The translations under genes were made by a program, and so were the position numbers. The notes beneath the pieces are model-generated. The model had not been told where the DNA came from. It made no database searches and saw only the letters and a list, made by a program, of their open reading frames with translations. DNA of 64,000 nucleotides from CALMAK01 sp964392265 (GTDB taxonomy: Bacteria; Patescibacteriota; Saccharimonadia; Saccharimonadales; Saccharimonadaceae): positions 124,001 to 188,000 of the forward strand of contig CAYMOS010000002.1 in the NCBI GenBank assembly GCA_964392265.1, given 5' to 3'. Below are positions 34,243 to 43,849 of the stretch, piece after piece (the first letter of the stretch is position 1; every line of letters begins with the position of its first letter).

Positions 34243-35517
34243 ATGAGAACAGCAGATGTAATTAGACGAGCCGGTCGTAATCTGCGGCAGGCGAAAGGTA
34301 GGACGATCCTCACGAGTTTAGCGATTGGTGTAGGCGCATTTACGATTGCCCTTGCCATGGCGGCAGGTAATGGAGGGCGAAGCTATCTTGATAGCGTCGT
34401 CAGCGGCGCAGGAGATATGCGCACGATTCAGGTAAGTGCGAAACAAGATTTTGATACCAATCAGGATGACAAGCCAAGGAAAGTTGGTGAAGAGGCGCCT
34501 GTTGCAAGTACGAATATGTATAAAGAGCTGACGCCAAGCGATCGTCGTACAATTGCGGCAGTGAATGGTGTCGAAAAAGTATTGCCGGTATTTAGTGTTG
34601 ATGCCTATTCGGTGGCGGCCAACGGTAGCGATGAATACGAAGGCCATATGCAGGTGCAATATGACAGGACGGCGATTGACTTGACGGCAGGGCGTTTGGG
34701 CGAAGGTAATGAAATCCTACCCGGCCAGGTAGTATTACCGCACAAGTATGTCGAATCCTTTGGTTTTGCGAATGCCGAGGCAGCTCTGGGCAAAAAAGTG
34801 ACGGCAACATTTACTGCCCCAGATGGCAGTCAATTCACGCGTGAGTTTACTATTGTGGCAGTCGATAAACAACCAACGAGCCCATTGGCTTTTTATCAAG
34901 ATGAATTCCGAATTTCAAACCAAGATGGCGAGGCAATTGCAAAGCTACAACGTCCAGCAAGTGCTCCAGAAAGTTATTTTGCTTTGATGGTAACGGCACG
35001 AGAAGGTGCAAATGTTGAAGAGGTCAAGCAAAATGTGTTGGCAGCAGGCAGTTTCGAGGCGCGGACATTCGCCGAGATGCGCACAAGTATTATGCAAATG
35101 GTCAACATCGTTCAGTACGGGTTAATGGGCTTTGGTGCCTTGGCGATTCTCGCCTCAATCTTCGGCATCATTAACACCCAGTATATTTCAGTCCTAGAGC
35201 GAACCCAGCAGATCGGTCTCATGAAGGCACTCGGGATGCGTCGGCGTGATGTTAGTCGGTTGTTCCGTTACGAGGCAGCCTGGATCGGGTTCTTAGGTGG
35301 GGTAATCGGAGTAGTCTTGGCCTACCTCGTCACACTTCTTAATCCGGTCATTGCCGATGCCCTCAACCTCGAGGAAGGAACCGGGCTGTTGCGGATGGAT
35401 TGGCTGATGAGTGCGGCATTAGTGATTGGCCTCATGTTGGTAGCTATCTTGTCAGGCTGGTTCCCGTCGCGCAAGGCGGCTAAGCTGGACCCAATAGAAG
35501 CCCTGAGGACAGAGTAG
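34243..35517 (+). CDS. MacB-like ABC transporter permease (copy 1)
   Basis: The 424-residue permease has an N-terminal membrane helix (ILTSLAIGVGAFTIALAMAAG), a long extracytoplasmic domain (about 45-285) and three C-terminal membrane helices containing the FtsX/MacB signature (FGIINTQYISVLERTQQIGLMKALGMRRRDV). It ends SRKAAKLDPIEALRTE. A GGAG site supports the start at 34243. The copy at 37332 shares both ends almost exactly. With the ATPase at 35567 it probably forms an efflux or envelope-stress transporter. Confidence 0.92.
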   Translation: MRTADVIRRAGRNLRQAKGRTILTSLAIGVGAFTIALAMAAGNGGRSYLDSVVSGAGDMRTIQVSAKQDFDTNQDDKPRKVGEEAPVASTNMYKELTPSDRRTIAAVNGVEKVLPVFSVDAYSVAANGSDEYEGHMQVQYDRTAIDLTAGRLGEGNEILPGQVVLPHKYVESFGFANAEAALGKKVTATFTAPDGSQFTREFTIVAVDKQPTSPLAFYQDEFRISNQDGEAIAKLQRPASAPESYFALMVTAREGANVEEVKQNVLAAGSFEARTFAEMRTSIMQMVNIVQYGLMGFGALAILASIFGIINTQYISVLERTQQIGLMKALGMRRRDVSRLFRYEAAWIGFLGGVIGVVLAYLVTLLNPVIADALNLEEGTGLLRMDWLMSAALVIGLMLVAILSGWFPSRKAAKLDPIEALRTE

Positions 35518-35551
35518 GGGACTATCCCTCCGGTCGAATAATCAAAGATGA

Positions 35552-35557
35552 TATAAT
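35552..35557 (+). promoter_or_regulatory. -10 box (TATAAT) for the ABC ATPase
   Basis: GATATAAT ends nine bases before the ATG at 35567, so the ATPase can be expressed independently of the upstream permease. Confidence 0.5.
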
Positions 35558-35566
35558 GGAGATATT

Positions 35567-36295
35567 ATGATTGAGGTTAAAAACGTCACGAAGACATACG
35601 GAAAGAAACAGAATGCCTTTGTGGCACTTGATAACGTCACGCTGGCGATCCCAGAGGGTTCAAGTGTGGCTATCCTGGGAAAGTCAGGCAGTGGTAAATC
35701 AACATTGATGCATGCCATGAGTGGTCTCGATCGACCAGAAACGGGAGAGGTCATTATTGATGGCGAAAATATCCTGACACTAAAACAAAAAGCGGTGGAT
35801 CGTTTTCGGGCAGAGAAAATCGGCTTTATTTTCCAGAGTTTCTTTGTGCAGGCAAACGAGAGCGTGGCTGATAATGTCAGCCTCCCTCTTGAGATTGCTC
35901 GGGTGCCTCGTCACAAGCGGGCCGAGAGGGTGCGAGCTGCCTTGGAGAGCGTAGAGCTCACCGACAAAATCAAAAGCAAAGCGCGTAACCTCAGCGGTGG
36001 ACAAAAACAGCGCCTCGCTATCGCACGAGCGATTGCAAACGAACCAAGCATTATTTTTGCCGATGAGCCAACTGGTAACCTCGACAGTGTGACGGGCGCA
36101 AAGGTCGAAGAACTCCTCTTTGGCTATAACAAAGATAAGGGCGTGACGCTAATCATCGTCACGCATGATCCAGAGCTGGCCGCTAAGTGCGATATGCTTG
36201 TCAATATCAAGGATGGCAAGATCGAGTCAATTGATCATCGTCAATCATCAACAGCGAAAGCCGCTACAAAGCGTTCTACGAAGAGAGTGCAATAA
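35567..36295 (+). CDS. ABC transporter ATP-binding protein (MacB/LolD type)
   Basis: The 242-residue ATPase has Walker A GKSGSGKST (about residues 39-47), Q-loop FIFQSFF, signature LSGGQKQR, Walker B IIFADEPTGNLDS and the switch HDPE. The Lys/Ser/Thr-rich tail is short. It is the only ATPase between two permeases of the same family, so it may energise both as a heterodimer or alternately. Confidence 0.95.
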   Translation: MIEVKNVTKTYGKKQNAFVALDNVTLAIPEGSSVAILGKSGSGKSTLMHAMSGLDRPETGEVIIDGENILTLKQKAVDRFRAEKIGFIFQSFFVQANESVADNVSLPLEIARVPRHKRAERVRAALESVELTDKIKSKARNLSGGQKQRLAIARAIANEPSIIFADEPTGNLDSVTGAKVEELLFGYNKDKGVTLIIVTHDPELAAKCDMLVNIKDGKIESIDHRQSSTAKAATKRSTKRVQ

Positions 36296-36394
36296 GATGA
36301 TGCAAGTATTTGTCGTTTTGACACCCCCGGTCCCGACACCCATGTAGCAGCTGGGGTTGAAGCACGATAATTACTCATCAATGAAGTCAGATCC

Positions 36395-36421
36395 AACGCC
36401 CCAGTCAAGGGGCGTTATAAT
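36395..36421 (+). promoter_or_regulatory. promoter of the ProB-like gene with overlapping hairpin
   Basis: TATAAT (36416-36421) is immediately preceded by a perfect 8-bp inverted repeat AACGCCCC (36395-36402) and GGGGCGTT (36409-36416) that shares its last T with the -10 box. The dyad fills the -35/-10 spacer, the position of an operator. The 164 bases between the ATPase and this gene hold nothing else I can identify. Confidence 0.55.
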
Positions 36422-36459
36422 TGTCCGAATCTACTGGAGCTGACATTGAGGAAATACGT

Positions 36460-37332
36460 ATGAAGCAACAAACCGAGAAAGATTTGATTATTGTGAAGGT
36501 TGGGACCAACGTCCTGGCTGATACGACGAAGGGAACAGAGCAACTAGACCAGCCGTCATTTGCACGCATTGGTCGAGAATTGCGGCAACTATCCGACGAG
36601 GGGAATGGTATTATTCTGGTGTCATCCGGCGCGGTAACGGCGGGTGTTTTGGGCGAGAAAAAGCAGCGTGAAGCTATTCGTAACGTGGTTGAATTGCAGC
36701 GATATGCAGCGCGTGGCTGGGATAGTGTTGTCCAGCAGTGGAAGGTAGCAATCGGTGAAGGATATGTAAGCTCGGCATTACTCACCAAGCGAGAGATCCA
36801 TACTGAGACGACGCGAACCAAGGCGCTGGATGTGATCAATTGTTGTTTGGCACATGGCGATATTTTTGTCGTTAACGAGAATGACACGATTAGTGATGAT
36901 GAGATAAAGTTTGGTGATAATGATACGTTGGCGGCGGCGCTGGCGGTTGAATGCGCGAGGGCAGAGCTGTTTCGATCCGTGACGTTGGTGTTGCTGACGA
37001 ATATCAATGGACTACGCGCAGATAAAGATGATGAGTCGAGCCTCATCAAAAAGGTAGGAGACATCGCTGAGGTTGAGCATCTTGCCGGGGCGGCGGCTAA
37101 CGGGCATAGCCGGGGTGGCATGATCACCAAGGTGCGAGCGGCAAAAACGGCCAGGGCGGCAGGAATATGGACGTATATCGCTGATGGGCGTGTCGATCAG
37201 GCGATCACAAAGGTTCTAAGGAAAGAGATTGGCACTTGCTTTGCTGTCGAAGACGCCAGTAATACGCAGTTTAGTGATAAAATAAAGGGTAAGGACAAAA
37301 CTGTGGGTATAGAGGAAGGTAGTAAGAAATAA
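36460..37332 (+). CDS. amino-acid kinase family protein, glutamate 5-kinase-like
   Basis: The 290-residue kinase has the ProB motifs IVKVGTNVLAD, LVSSGAVTAGV, VNENDTISDDEIKFGDNDTLAA and RGGMITKVRAAKTA. The PUA domain found in E. coli ProB is missing. The start at 36460 is 38 bases after the -10 box; the TTG at 36421 overlaps that box. No proA or proC lies nearby, so proline synthesis is uncertain and the substrate may differ. It overlaps the second permease by one base, placing a kinase inside an ABC transporter block. Confidence 0.8.
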   Translation: MKQQTEKDLIIVKVGTNVLADTTKGTEQLDQPSFARIGRELRQLSDEGNGIILVSSGAVTAGVLGEKKQREAIRNVVELQRYAARGWDSVVQQWKVAIGEGYVSSALLTKREIHTETTRTKALDVINCCLAHGDIFVVNENDTISDDEIKFGDNDTLAAALAVECARAELFRSVTLVLLTNINGLRADKDDESSLIKKVGDIAEVEHLAGAAANGHSRGGMITKVRAAKTARAAGIWTYIADGRVDQAITKVLRKEIGTCFAVEDASNTQFSDKIKGKDKTVGIEEGSKK

Positions 37333-38600
37333 TGAAACTAATGGATACGATTAACCGTGCAGGGCGGAGTTTGCGCCAAGCGAAGGCGCGAACATTGCTA
37401 ACGAGCTTGGCAATCGGTGTGGGGGCGTTTACAATCACGTTGGCGCTAGCGGCTGGTGAGGGCGGGCGTCAGTATGCCAGTGAAATTATCAGTAGCAATA
37501 CAGATGTGCGTGAGTTATATGTACAGCCAAAACTCGATGAGAGTATGGACCCAACAAAGCCACGAGAGTTTGTCGAAGGTCCTTCAATGCAGTTTGGTGG
37601 TGGCTTCTCGCAAAAGATGCTATCACATGATGATATAAAAACGCTTGAGAAAGTTGATAATGTTACAGAGGTGGTGCCTATCTATAACGCGTCGGCATTA
37701 TTTGTGACTCGTGAGGGGCAGAAAAAATACCAGGCCGGTCTTGAACCCTACAATAGCTCGGTGCGGTCAGAAGTCTTGGCGGGAACAATTGATCATATAG
37801 ATAACGAGCAGATTATCTTGCCGTCGGCGTTTGCCGATGTCCTAGGCCTGCCTTCAGGCGAGGCCGCAATTGGCCAGACGGTAGATGTAGTAATGGAGAA
37901 TGCGGTAAATGGTCGGCGAAAGACGTACACCCTGCGGGTATCTGCCGTCGTGAAGAGCTCCGTGCTATCGGCAGTTGGCAGTACAACCCTACAGGTAAGC
38001 CGGGACACAGTGGCGGATACGTATGCTTTTAGTATGGCAGGGACGCCAATGGCTGATGCTTATATGGGTGCAAGTGTGAAGGCGAAGGACGAGGCAAGTG
38101 TTGAGGCGGTCAAAAAGGCGATTGAAGATAAAGGCTTTTTGGCACAGTCGGCCGAAGACCTGATGGGATTCTTGTTCCAGTTTATCAATGTATTGATGGG
38201 GATTTTGATTGGCTTTGGTGCGTTAGCGGTGCTGACATCTGTGTTTGGCATCATTAATACGCAATATATCTCGGTACTGGAGCGAACTCAGCAGATTGGG
38301 CTGATGAAAGCCCTTGGTATGCGTCGGCGTGACGTTGGTCGACTGTTCAAGTTCGAGGCGGCCTGGATTGGATTCTTGGGCGGTGCGTTAGGATCGGGTG
38401 CGGCCTTACTGGCCGGGACGCTGGCCAACCCATGGATATCTGATACGTTATCATTGGGTGACTCGCATCTGTTGATCTTCCAGCCACTTTCGTTCGTGAT
38501 TATCATTGGTGGTTTGATGTTTGTTGCTGTCGTGTCGGGTATTCTGCCGAGCCGCAAGGCGGCCAAGCTTGACCCAATCGAAGCCTTGAGGACAGAATAA
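37332..38600 (+). CDS. MacB-like ABC transporter permease (copy 2)
   Basis: The 422-residue permease parallels copy 1 at 34243: RAGRSLRQAKARTLLTSLAIGVGAF at the start, VFGIINTQYISVLERTQQIG near residue 305 and SRKAAKLDPIEALRTE at the end, while the extracytoplasmic domain differs. This suggests duplication followed by divergence of the substrate-facing part. It overlaps the ProB-like gene and uppP by one base each, so the three are translationally coupled. Confidence 0.92.
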   Translation: MKLMDTINRAGRSLRQAKARTLLTSLAIGVGAFTITLALAAGEGGRQYASEIISSNTDVRELYVQPKLDESMDPTKPREFVEGPSMQFGGGFSQKMLSHDDIKTLEKVDNVTEVVPIYNASALFVTREGQKKYQAGLEPYNSSVRSEVLAGTIDHIDNEQIILPSAFADVLGLPSGEAAIGQTVDVVMENAVNGRRKTYTLRVSAVVKSSVLSAVGSTTLQVSRDTVADTYAFSMAGTPMADAYMGASVKAKDEASVEAVKKAIEDKGFLAQSAEDLMGFLFQFINVLMGILIGFGALAVLTSVFGIINTQYISVLERTQQIGLMKALGMRRRDVGRLFKFEAAWIGFLGGALGSGAALLAGTLANPWISDTLSLGDSHLLIFQPLSFVIIIGGLMFVAVVSGILPSRKAAKLDPIEALRTE

Positions 38601-39433
38601 TGATGGAATGGTGGCACGCCGTTATTATCGGTATCATCGAAGGGATTACCGAGTTTTTGCCGATTTCTAGTACGGCGCATATAGGGTTCTTTACAGGTCT
38701 GTTCGGTTATTCTGCGACCGATCTGAGTATCGTTGCGTTTAGCGCCATCATTCAAAGCGGCGCAATTGCGGCAGCAGTGATTTACTTTTGGAAAGATATC
38801 TGGCGTACCGCTAAGGCCTTCTTTGCAGGGCTATTTAATAAAAGTAAACGTCATGGGTTCGACTATCGTTTTGGATGGCTGGTCATTATCGGTTCGGTGC
38901 CGATTGTTGTTGTGGGTCTTTTCTTTCAAGATGTTGTCGAGACGGCGGTGCGTAGTCTGTGGTGGATGGTGGCCGGTCTGATTGGTTTTACGTTTGTACT
39001 GTGGTGGGCTGACAAACATGGCTCACGCCAGCGGACAGAAAAAACGATGACACGCAAGGATGCGATTATCATCGGTCTGACGCAAGCCGTCTCTCTTATT
39101 CCGGGTGTTTCTCGATCGGGGGCAACAACGGCAGCAGGATTGCTGCAAGGGTTCGATCGGGTGGCCACCACGCGATTGGCATTTTTCTTGGGTATTCCCG
39201 CCTTGGTTGGGGCAGGGATGTTACAGATTATGTCGCATCATCACGAGATTAGTGACGGCGTCGGCTGGACCGCGACCGTCATTGGGACGGTTGTATCGTT
39301 TATCGTGGCCTACGTCTGTATTGATTGGCTGTTAAAATTTGTCTCGCGTCATAGCTTCTCGGTTTTCATTTGGTATCGGTTTGCCCTAGGGGGTGTCCTG
39401 CTGGTGCTACTACTGACAGGAGTCGTCCAGTAG
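38600..39433 (+). CDS. uppP: undecaprenyl-diphosphatase
   Basis: The 277-residue BacA-type enzyme removes the terminal phosphate from undecaprenyl diphosphate so the carrier can be reused. The two signature regions are clear: EGITEFLPISSTAH (about residues 14-27) and PGVSRSGATTAAGLL (about 167-181), within about eight membrane helices. It begins within the stop codon of the upstream permease (TAATG). An alternative ATG follows three bases later. Confidence 0.97.
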   Translation: MMEWWHAVIIGIIEGITEFLPISSTAHIGFFTGLFGYSATDLSIVAFSAIIQSGAIAAAVIYFWKDIWRTAKAFFAGLFNKSKRHGFDYRFGWLVIIGSVPIVVVGLFFQDVVETAVRSLWWMVAGLIGFTFVLWWADKHGSRQRTEKTMTRKDAIIIGLTQAVSLIPGVSRSGATTAAGLLQGFDRVATTRLAFFLGIPALVGAGMLQIMSHHHEISDGVGWTATVIGTVVSFIVAYVCIDWLLKFVSRHSFSVFIWYRFALGGVLLVLLLTGVVQ

Positions 39434-39436
39434 TGG

Positions 39437-39442
39437 TACAAT
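39437..39442 (+). promoter_or_regulatory. serS -10 box (TACAAT)
   Basis: GGTACAAT ends six bases before the serS ATG, too close for a Shine-Dalgarno site. Leaderless class. Confidence 0.6.
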
Positions 39443-39448
39443 GACACT

Positions 39449-40693
39449 ATGTTAGATATTCGTTACATCCGCGCCAACGCCGAAAAGGTCCAAGAATCAA
39501 CTCGACAAAAAGGGTATGATGTCGATATCTCCCAGTTATTAAAGCTTGATGACGATCGCCGTGCCTTGGGGCAGCGAGTCGATGATTTGCGTGAACGTCG
39601 CAATCAGAACGCCGCCAAGATGAAGGGTGGTCGTCCTGAACAATCTATTATCGACGAGGGCAAGCAAATCAAAATCGAACTGGCCGAACAAGAAGGTTAT
39701 TTGACCAATCTCGATAGCGAATACAAGGCTTTGTTGCATAGCATCCCAAACGTCATTTTTGATGACGTGCCGTTGGGTGGCGAAGAAGACAGTGTTGAGA
39801 TCAAGACCTTTGGTGAACAAAAAGCAGGTGCAAAAGATCACTTGGACTACGCGATTGGACGTGACTGGGTTGATTTTGAGCGCGGTGCTAAGGTGGCGGG
39901 GGCGAAGTTTTACTATCTTAAGGGTGATTTGGCCCTCCTTGAGAACGCGATTACGCAATTTGCGCTAGATTACATTACTAAAAAAGGTTTTACCTACATG
40001 ACAGTGCCGCATATGGTGAATCAGCGAACCATGACCGGTACGGGCTTTGCGCCGCGTACCAGTGATCAGTCGGACGAGTATGCCATTGAGGGTGAAGACT
40101 TAGCCCTGATTGCAACGGCCGAGATCCCCCTGACAGGGTACCATGCGGATGAGATTATTGATGAAGACAAATTGCCGTTGCTCTACGCCGGTTTGAGTCC
40201 TTGTTATCGTCGTGAGGCGGGCGCATCAGGCAAGCACACTCGCGGGTTGTTCCGGGTCCATCAATTTAACAAATTGGAAATGTATGCCTTTACCTTGCCT
40301 GATCAGTCAGCTGAGATGCACGAACGTATTTTGGCAATCGAAGAAGAGTTGTGGCAGGCTTTGGGTATTAGTTATCATGTTATCAATATTGCGGCAGGAG
40401 ATCTGGGCGCACCAGCGGCAAAGAAGTACGACATTGAATATTGGTCACCGGTTGACGGTAGCTACCGTGAACTAACTAGCTGTAGTAACTGTACGGATTT
40501 CCAGGCACGTAATCTCAATATACGTGTGCGTCGCAAGGACGGCAGCGTCGAAATACTTCATACGCTAAACGGCACTGCTGTATCATTGGCACGTTCATTA
40601 GTAGTCATTCTCGAGAATTATCAGAATGATGATGGTAGGCTGACTGTTCCTGACGTACTTCGTCCCTACATGGGTGGCCGCGAAACGCTTTAG
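39449..40693 (+). CDS. serS: seryl-tRNA synthetase
   Basis: The 414-residue class II enzyme has an N-terminal coiled-coil arm (about 30-100) that binds the long arm of tRNA(Ser), motif 2 (SPCYRREAGASGKHTRGLFRVHQFNK near 250) and motif 3 (LNGTAVSLARSLVVILENYQ near 375). Length is standard. Monocistronic, with its own -10 box directly before the start. Confidence 0.97.
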   Translation: MLDIRYIRANAEKVQESTRQKGYDVDISQLLKLDDDRRALGQRVDDLRERRNQNAAKMKGGRPEQSIIDEGKQIKIELAEQEGYLTNLDSEYKALLHSIPNVIFDDVPLGGEEDSVEIKTFGEQKAGAKDHLDYAIGRDWVDFERGAKVAGAKFYYLKGDLALLENAITQFALDYITKKGFTYMTVPHMVNQRTMTGTGFAPRTSDQSDEYAIEGEDLALIATAEIPLTGYHADEIIDEDKLPLLYAGLSPCYRREAGASGKHTRGLFRVHQFNKLEMYAFTLPDQSAEMHERILAIEEELWQALGISYHVINIAAGDLGAPAAKKYDIEYWSPVDGSYRELTSCSNCTDFQARNLNIRVRRKDGSVEILHTLNGTAVSLARSLVVILENYQNDDGRLTVPDVLRPYMGGRETL

Positions 40694-40701
40694 TTTTGTG
40701 C

Positions 40702-40707
40702 TATAAT
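40702..40707 (+). promoter_or_regulatory. hpf -10 box (TATAAT)
   Basis: GTGCTATAAT lies 35 bases before the hpf start. A TAGGAGGG ribosome-binding site (40731-40738) follows, so this transcript has a leader. Confidence 0.6.
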
Positions 40708-40742
40708 AGACCTACAAAGCACCTAACCGTTAGGAGGGTAGA

Positions 40743-41117
40743 ATGATTCACATTACCGAAATCACTGGCATCAAATACGAGGTTGATGAAGCGACACGCA
40801 AATATGTCATTCGCAAGATTGGGGGGCTAGAACGGTATCTGCCACGCCATGCACGCAAGAGCGCCAGTGCTGATGTGAAACTCAAGCAGATTGATAAATC
40901 TCACGGTAATAAATATGAGGTTGAAGTCATCTTGAATGTACCTGACAAAACACTTACCGCCAAGGATACGGCGAGTAACATCTTGGCGACGGTTGATATT
41001 GTCGAGGCAAAATTAGCCGGACAGTTGCGACGATATAAGATCGAGACGATTCCGCATCTTGGCAGGGGACGCATCCTTAGTCGTTTCAAGCGCAGCTACG
41101 CTCGCGAGAGTCAGTAA
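40743..41117 (+). CDS. hpf: ribosome hibernation promoting factor
   Basis: The 124-residue HPF/RaiA-family protein has the beta-alpha-beta-beta-beta-alpha pattern (YVIRKIGGLERYLPRHARKSASADVKLKQ in pieces, then VEVILNVPDKTLTAKDTASNILATVDIVEAKLAGQLRRYK) and a short basic tail (GRILSRFKRSYARES). The long-HPF C-terminal dimerisation domain is absent. It silences ribosomes in stationary phase. hpf directly before secA is a common bacterial order. Confidence 0.93.
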   Translation: MIHITEITGIKYEVDEATRKYVIRKIGGLERYLPRHARKSASADVKLKQIDKSHGNKYEVEVILNVPDKTLTAKDTASNILATVDIVEAKLAGQLRRYKIETIPHLGRGRILSRFKRSYARESQ

Positions 41118-41152
41118 ACTCTTTACCTCTTTATTATTTGCAGAAACCCGCG

Positions 41153-41158
41153 TATACT
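41153..41158 (+). promoter_or_regulatory. secA -10 box (TATACT)
   Basis: CGTATACT lies 51 bases upstream of secA, giving a short leader of about 45 bases; a GAGGGA site lies at 41195-41200. Confidence 0.5.
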
Positions 41159-41209
41159 AGACCCTAGTTTATACAGAATTTTCAGAGAATAAGCGAGGGA
41201 ACTCTTAGA

Positions 41210-43840
41210 ATGGCAAACGTACGACAAAAGACACTGACGAAGGTTTTTGGTGATCCGCAAAAAAAGATCCTAAAACGGCTTGAAAAGCGTGTCGGTGAGA
41301 TTAATGATCTAGCCGACAAATACAAGAAGATGAAGAAGTCTGAGCTGCGCGAACAGACGGAAGTGTTGAAGAAAAAGCTTGATAAAAAAGGTGTGACACT
41401 CGATACGATTCTGCCTGAGGCTTTTGCCTTGGTGCGCGAGGCTAGTGACCGCGTTTTGGGGATGCGTCATTTCGATGTCCAGCTGATTGGTGGTATGGCT
41501 CTGCATGATGGCAATGTTGCTGAGATGAAGACTGGTGAAGGTAAGACGCTGGTTGCAACCCTGCCAGTGTACTTGAATGCCTTGTCTGGCAAAGGTGTCC
41601 ACCTGGTGACAGTCAATGATTACTTAGCACAGCGTGATGCCAGCTGGATGGGCGAATTGTATGACTTTCTCGGGTTGACAACCGGGGTGATTATTAACGA
41701 CGCATCGTTTGTCTATGATGCGAAATATGATAATGAAGCGCATGATGATGCACGAATGCGCAAGCTTCGCCCTGTGACTCGTAAAGAAGCATACGCGGCA
41801 GATATTACCTACGGTACCAACAACGAATTTGGCTTTGATTACCTTCGCGACAACATGGTGAACGAAGTTGACTTGTTGCGTCAGCGTCATCTTAACTTTG
41901 CGATCGTCGACGAGGTAGACAGTATTCTGATTGACGAGGCGCGTACGCCACTGATTATTAGCGCACCAGCCGCTGAGAACCCTGACAGTTATTATCAGTT
42001 CGCCAAGATCGCCGCAAAACTTGTTCCTGATGACTATATCTTGGATGAAAAACGCCGCAGTGTTGCACTGAGCGACCAAGGTGTCGAAAAGGTGCAGAAA
42101 CTTCTGGGGATTAAGAATCTTTACTCACCAGATCATGTTCGCCCGGTTTATCACCTTGATCAGGCACTAAAAGCGCAAGTTTTGTTCAAGCGCGACAAAG
42201 ACTATGTGGTGACAAGCGATGGTGAGGTGATCATCGTTGACGAACATACTGGCCGTTTGATGCAGGGCCGCCGCTATAACGAAGGACTGCACCAGGCAAT
42301 TGAAGCCAAGGAAAATGTCCCTGTCTTGCAAGAGAGTATGACATTGGCGACGGTCTCGTTCCAGAACTATTTCCGCCTGTACGACAAACTGGCAGGTATG
42401 ACAGGTACGGCCTTTACTGAGGCTGAGGAGTTCCAGCAGATTTATAGCCTTGATGTGATTCAGATTCCATCGAACAAGCCAATTGCTCGTATCGACAAGC
42501 AAGACCTGATCTTTAAGACGGAGAAGGCGAAGTTAAAGGCAGTCGCCGAGGCAATCAAGGAATACCACAAAGAGGGTCGTCCCGTATTGGTTGGCTCTGG
42601 TTCGATTGCCAAGAACGAACTCATTGCTGAATACTTGAAAAAGCAAGGTATTAAGTACGAACTCCTGAACGCCAAGAACAACGAGCGTGAGGCGGCGATT
42701 ATCGAGAAGGCTGGCCAAAAGGGTGCCATCACCCTTGCAACAAACATTGCTGGTCGTGGTACCGACATTAAATTAGGCGAAGGTGTCAAAGAGCTTGGCG
42801 GCCTCGTGGTGCTCGGTTCTGAACGTCATGAATCGCGTCGTATCGATAACCAGCTGCGTGGTCGTGGTGGTCGTCAGGGTGATCCTGGTGAGACACAGTT
42901 CTATGTATCAACCGAGGATGACCTCATGCGTATCTTCCAGGGCGAGCGTATTGCTGCCTTGATGGACCGTTTGGGTGTCGACGAGGATACGCCTATTCAG
43001 AACAGCGCTGTTTCAAAGACACTAGAGGCCGCACAAAAGCGAGTTGAAGGATATAATTTTGATACGCGCAAAAATGTTGTTCAATATGACAACGTCATTA
43101 ACCGTCATCGTCGCGTGGTATACGTGATCCGTCGTAAGATCCTTGAAGGTGAAAATATCAAAGATGAGATCGAACGCCTGATTGATGCTCGTGTTCGTGA
43201 ACTGACACAGTTACCAAGCAAGAATAATCCAAAATTTGCCGAGGAGTTTGAATCAATCTTCCCACTGCCTGATAAAAAGATCCAAGCTATCGGTAACGAA
43301 AAGAAGGACAAGGCGCGTCTTGAACTTGCCAAGAAAGAAGTCAATAAACTATACAAAACAAAAGAGACCGAGCTAGAGACTGAGAACCTGCGCCGTGTTG
43401 AACGTGAGGTCTATATGGTAGTTCTCGACAATCTATGGATGCAACACCTTGAAAACATGCAGCACCTCCGTGAAGGTATTCACTGGCGTAGCGTTGGTCA
43501 GCGTGATCCACTAGTGGAATACCGTAGCGAATCACAAAAGCTATTTGATAGCTTGCAGCGGACGTTGCAAGAAGAAGTCCTTCGTGCTGTCTTCCATGTT
43601 CACAAGCATGACGCTGTCGTCAATGAGGCTCAGGATAATGAATATGAAACCGAACTGACACGTCTGTCGGAATCTGCGGTTGAGAAGGGTGTCAACGAAG
43701 TCACGGGTGGTGAACGTAATCGCGACGGTGACTTTACGGTGAAAAAGGCAAAAACAACTGCCGAAGTAAATGCTGCTAAGAAATCAGCACAAAAGAAGAA
43801 GAAAGCCCAACGGCAAAACCGCAAAAAAGGCCGAAAATAG
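41210..43840 (+). CDS. secA: preprotein translocase ATPase SecA
   Basis: The 876-residue Sec motor has Walker A MKTGEGKTLVATLP (about 104-117), DEVDSILIDEARTPLIIS, the preprotein cross-linking domain and the second nucleotide-binding domain with GRGTDIKLGEGV and QLRGRGGRQGDPG. The C-terminal zinc-binding Cys motif of many SecA proteins is missing and replaced by a Lys-rich tail (KKSAQKKKKAQRQNRKKGRK). It powers export of the secreted proteins in this window. Confidence 0.98.
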   Translation: MANVRQKTLTKVFGDPQKKILKRLEKRVGEINDLADKYKKMKKSELREQTEVLKKKLDKKGVTLDTILPEAFALVREASDRVLGMRHFDVQLIGGMALHDGNVAEMKTGEGKTLVATLPVYLNALSGKGVHLVTVNDYLAQRDASWMGELYDFLGLTTGVIINDASFVYDAKYDNEAHDDARMRKLRPVTRKEAYAADITYGTNNEFGFDYLRDNMVNEVDLLRQRHLNFAIVDEVDSILIDEARTPLIISAPAAENPDSYYQFAKIAAKLVPDDYILDEKRRSVALSDQGVEKVQKLLGIKNLYSPDHVRPVYHLDQALKAQVLFKRDKDYVVTSDGEVIIVDEHTGRLMQGRRYNEGLHQAIEAKENVPVLQESMTLATVSFQNYFRLYDKLAGMTGTAFTEAEEFQQIYSLDVIQIPSNKPIARIDKQDLIFKTEKAKLKAVAEAIKEYHKEGRPVLVGSGSIAKNELIAEYLKKQGIKYELLNAKNNEREAAIIEKAGQKGAITLATNIAGRGTDIKLGEGVKELGGLVVLGSERHESRRIDNQLRGRGGRQGDPGETQFYVSTEDDLMRIFQGERIAALMDRLGVDEDTPIQNSAVSKTLEAAQKRVEGYNFDTRKNVVQYDNVINRHRRVVYVIRRKILEGENIKDEIERLIDARVRELTQLPSKNNPKFAEEFESIFPLPDKKIQAIGNEKKDKARLELAKKEVNKLYKTKETELETENLRRVEREVYMVVLDNLWMQHLENMQHLREGIHWRSVGQRDPLVEYRSESQKLFDSLQRTLQEEVLRAVFHVHKHDAVVNEAQDNEYETELTRLSESAVEKGVNEVTGGERNRDGDFTVKKAKTTAEVNAAKKSAQKKKKAQRQNRKKGRK

Positions 43841-43849
43841 TACCGTCCC

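Noticed and set aside
36421..36459. TTG start for the ProB-like kinase
   Set aside because: The codon overlaps the last base of TATAAT; the ATG at 36460 is downstream of the promoter and restores the usual family start.
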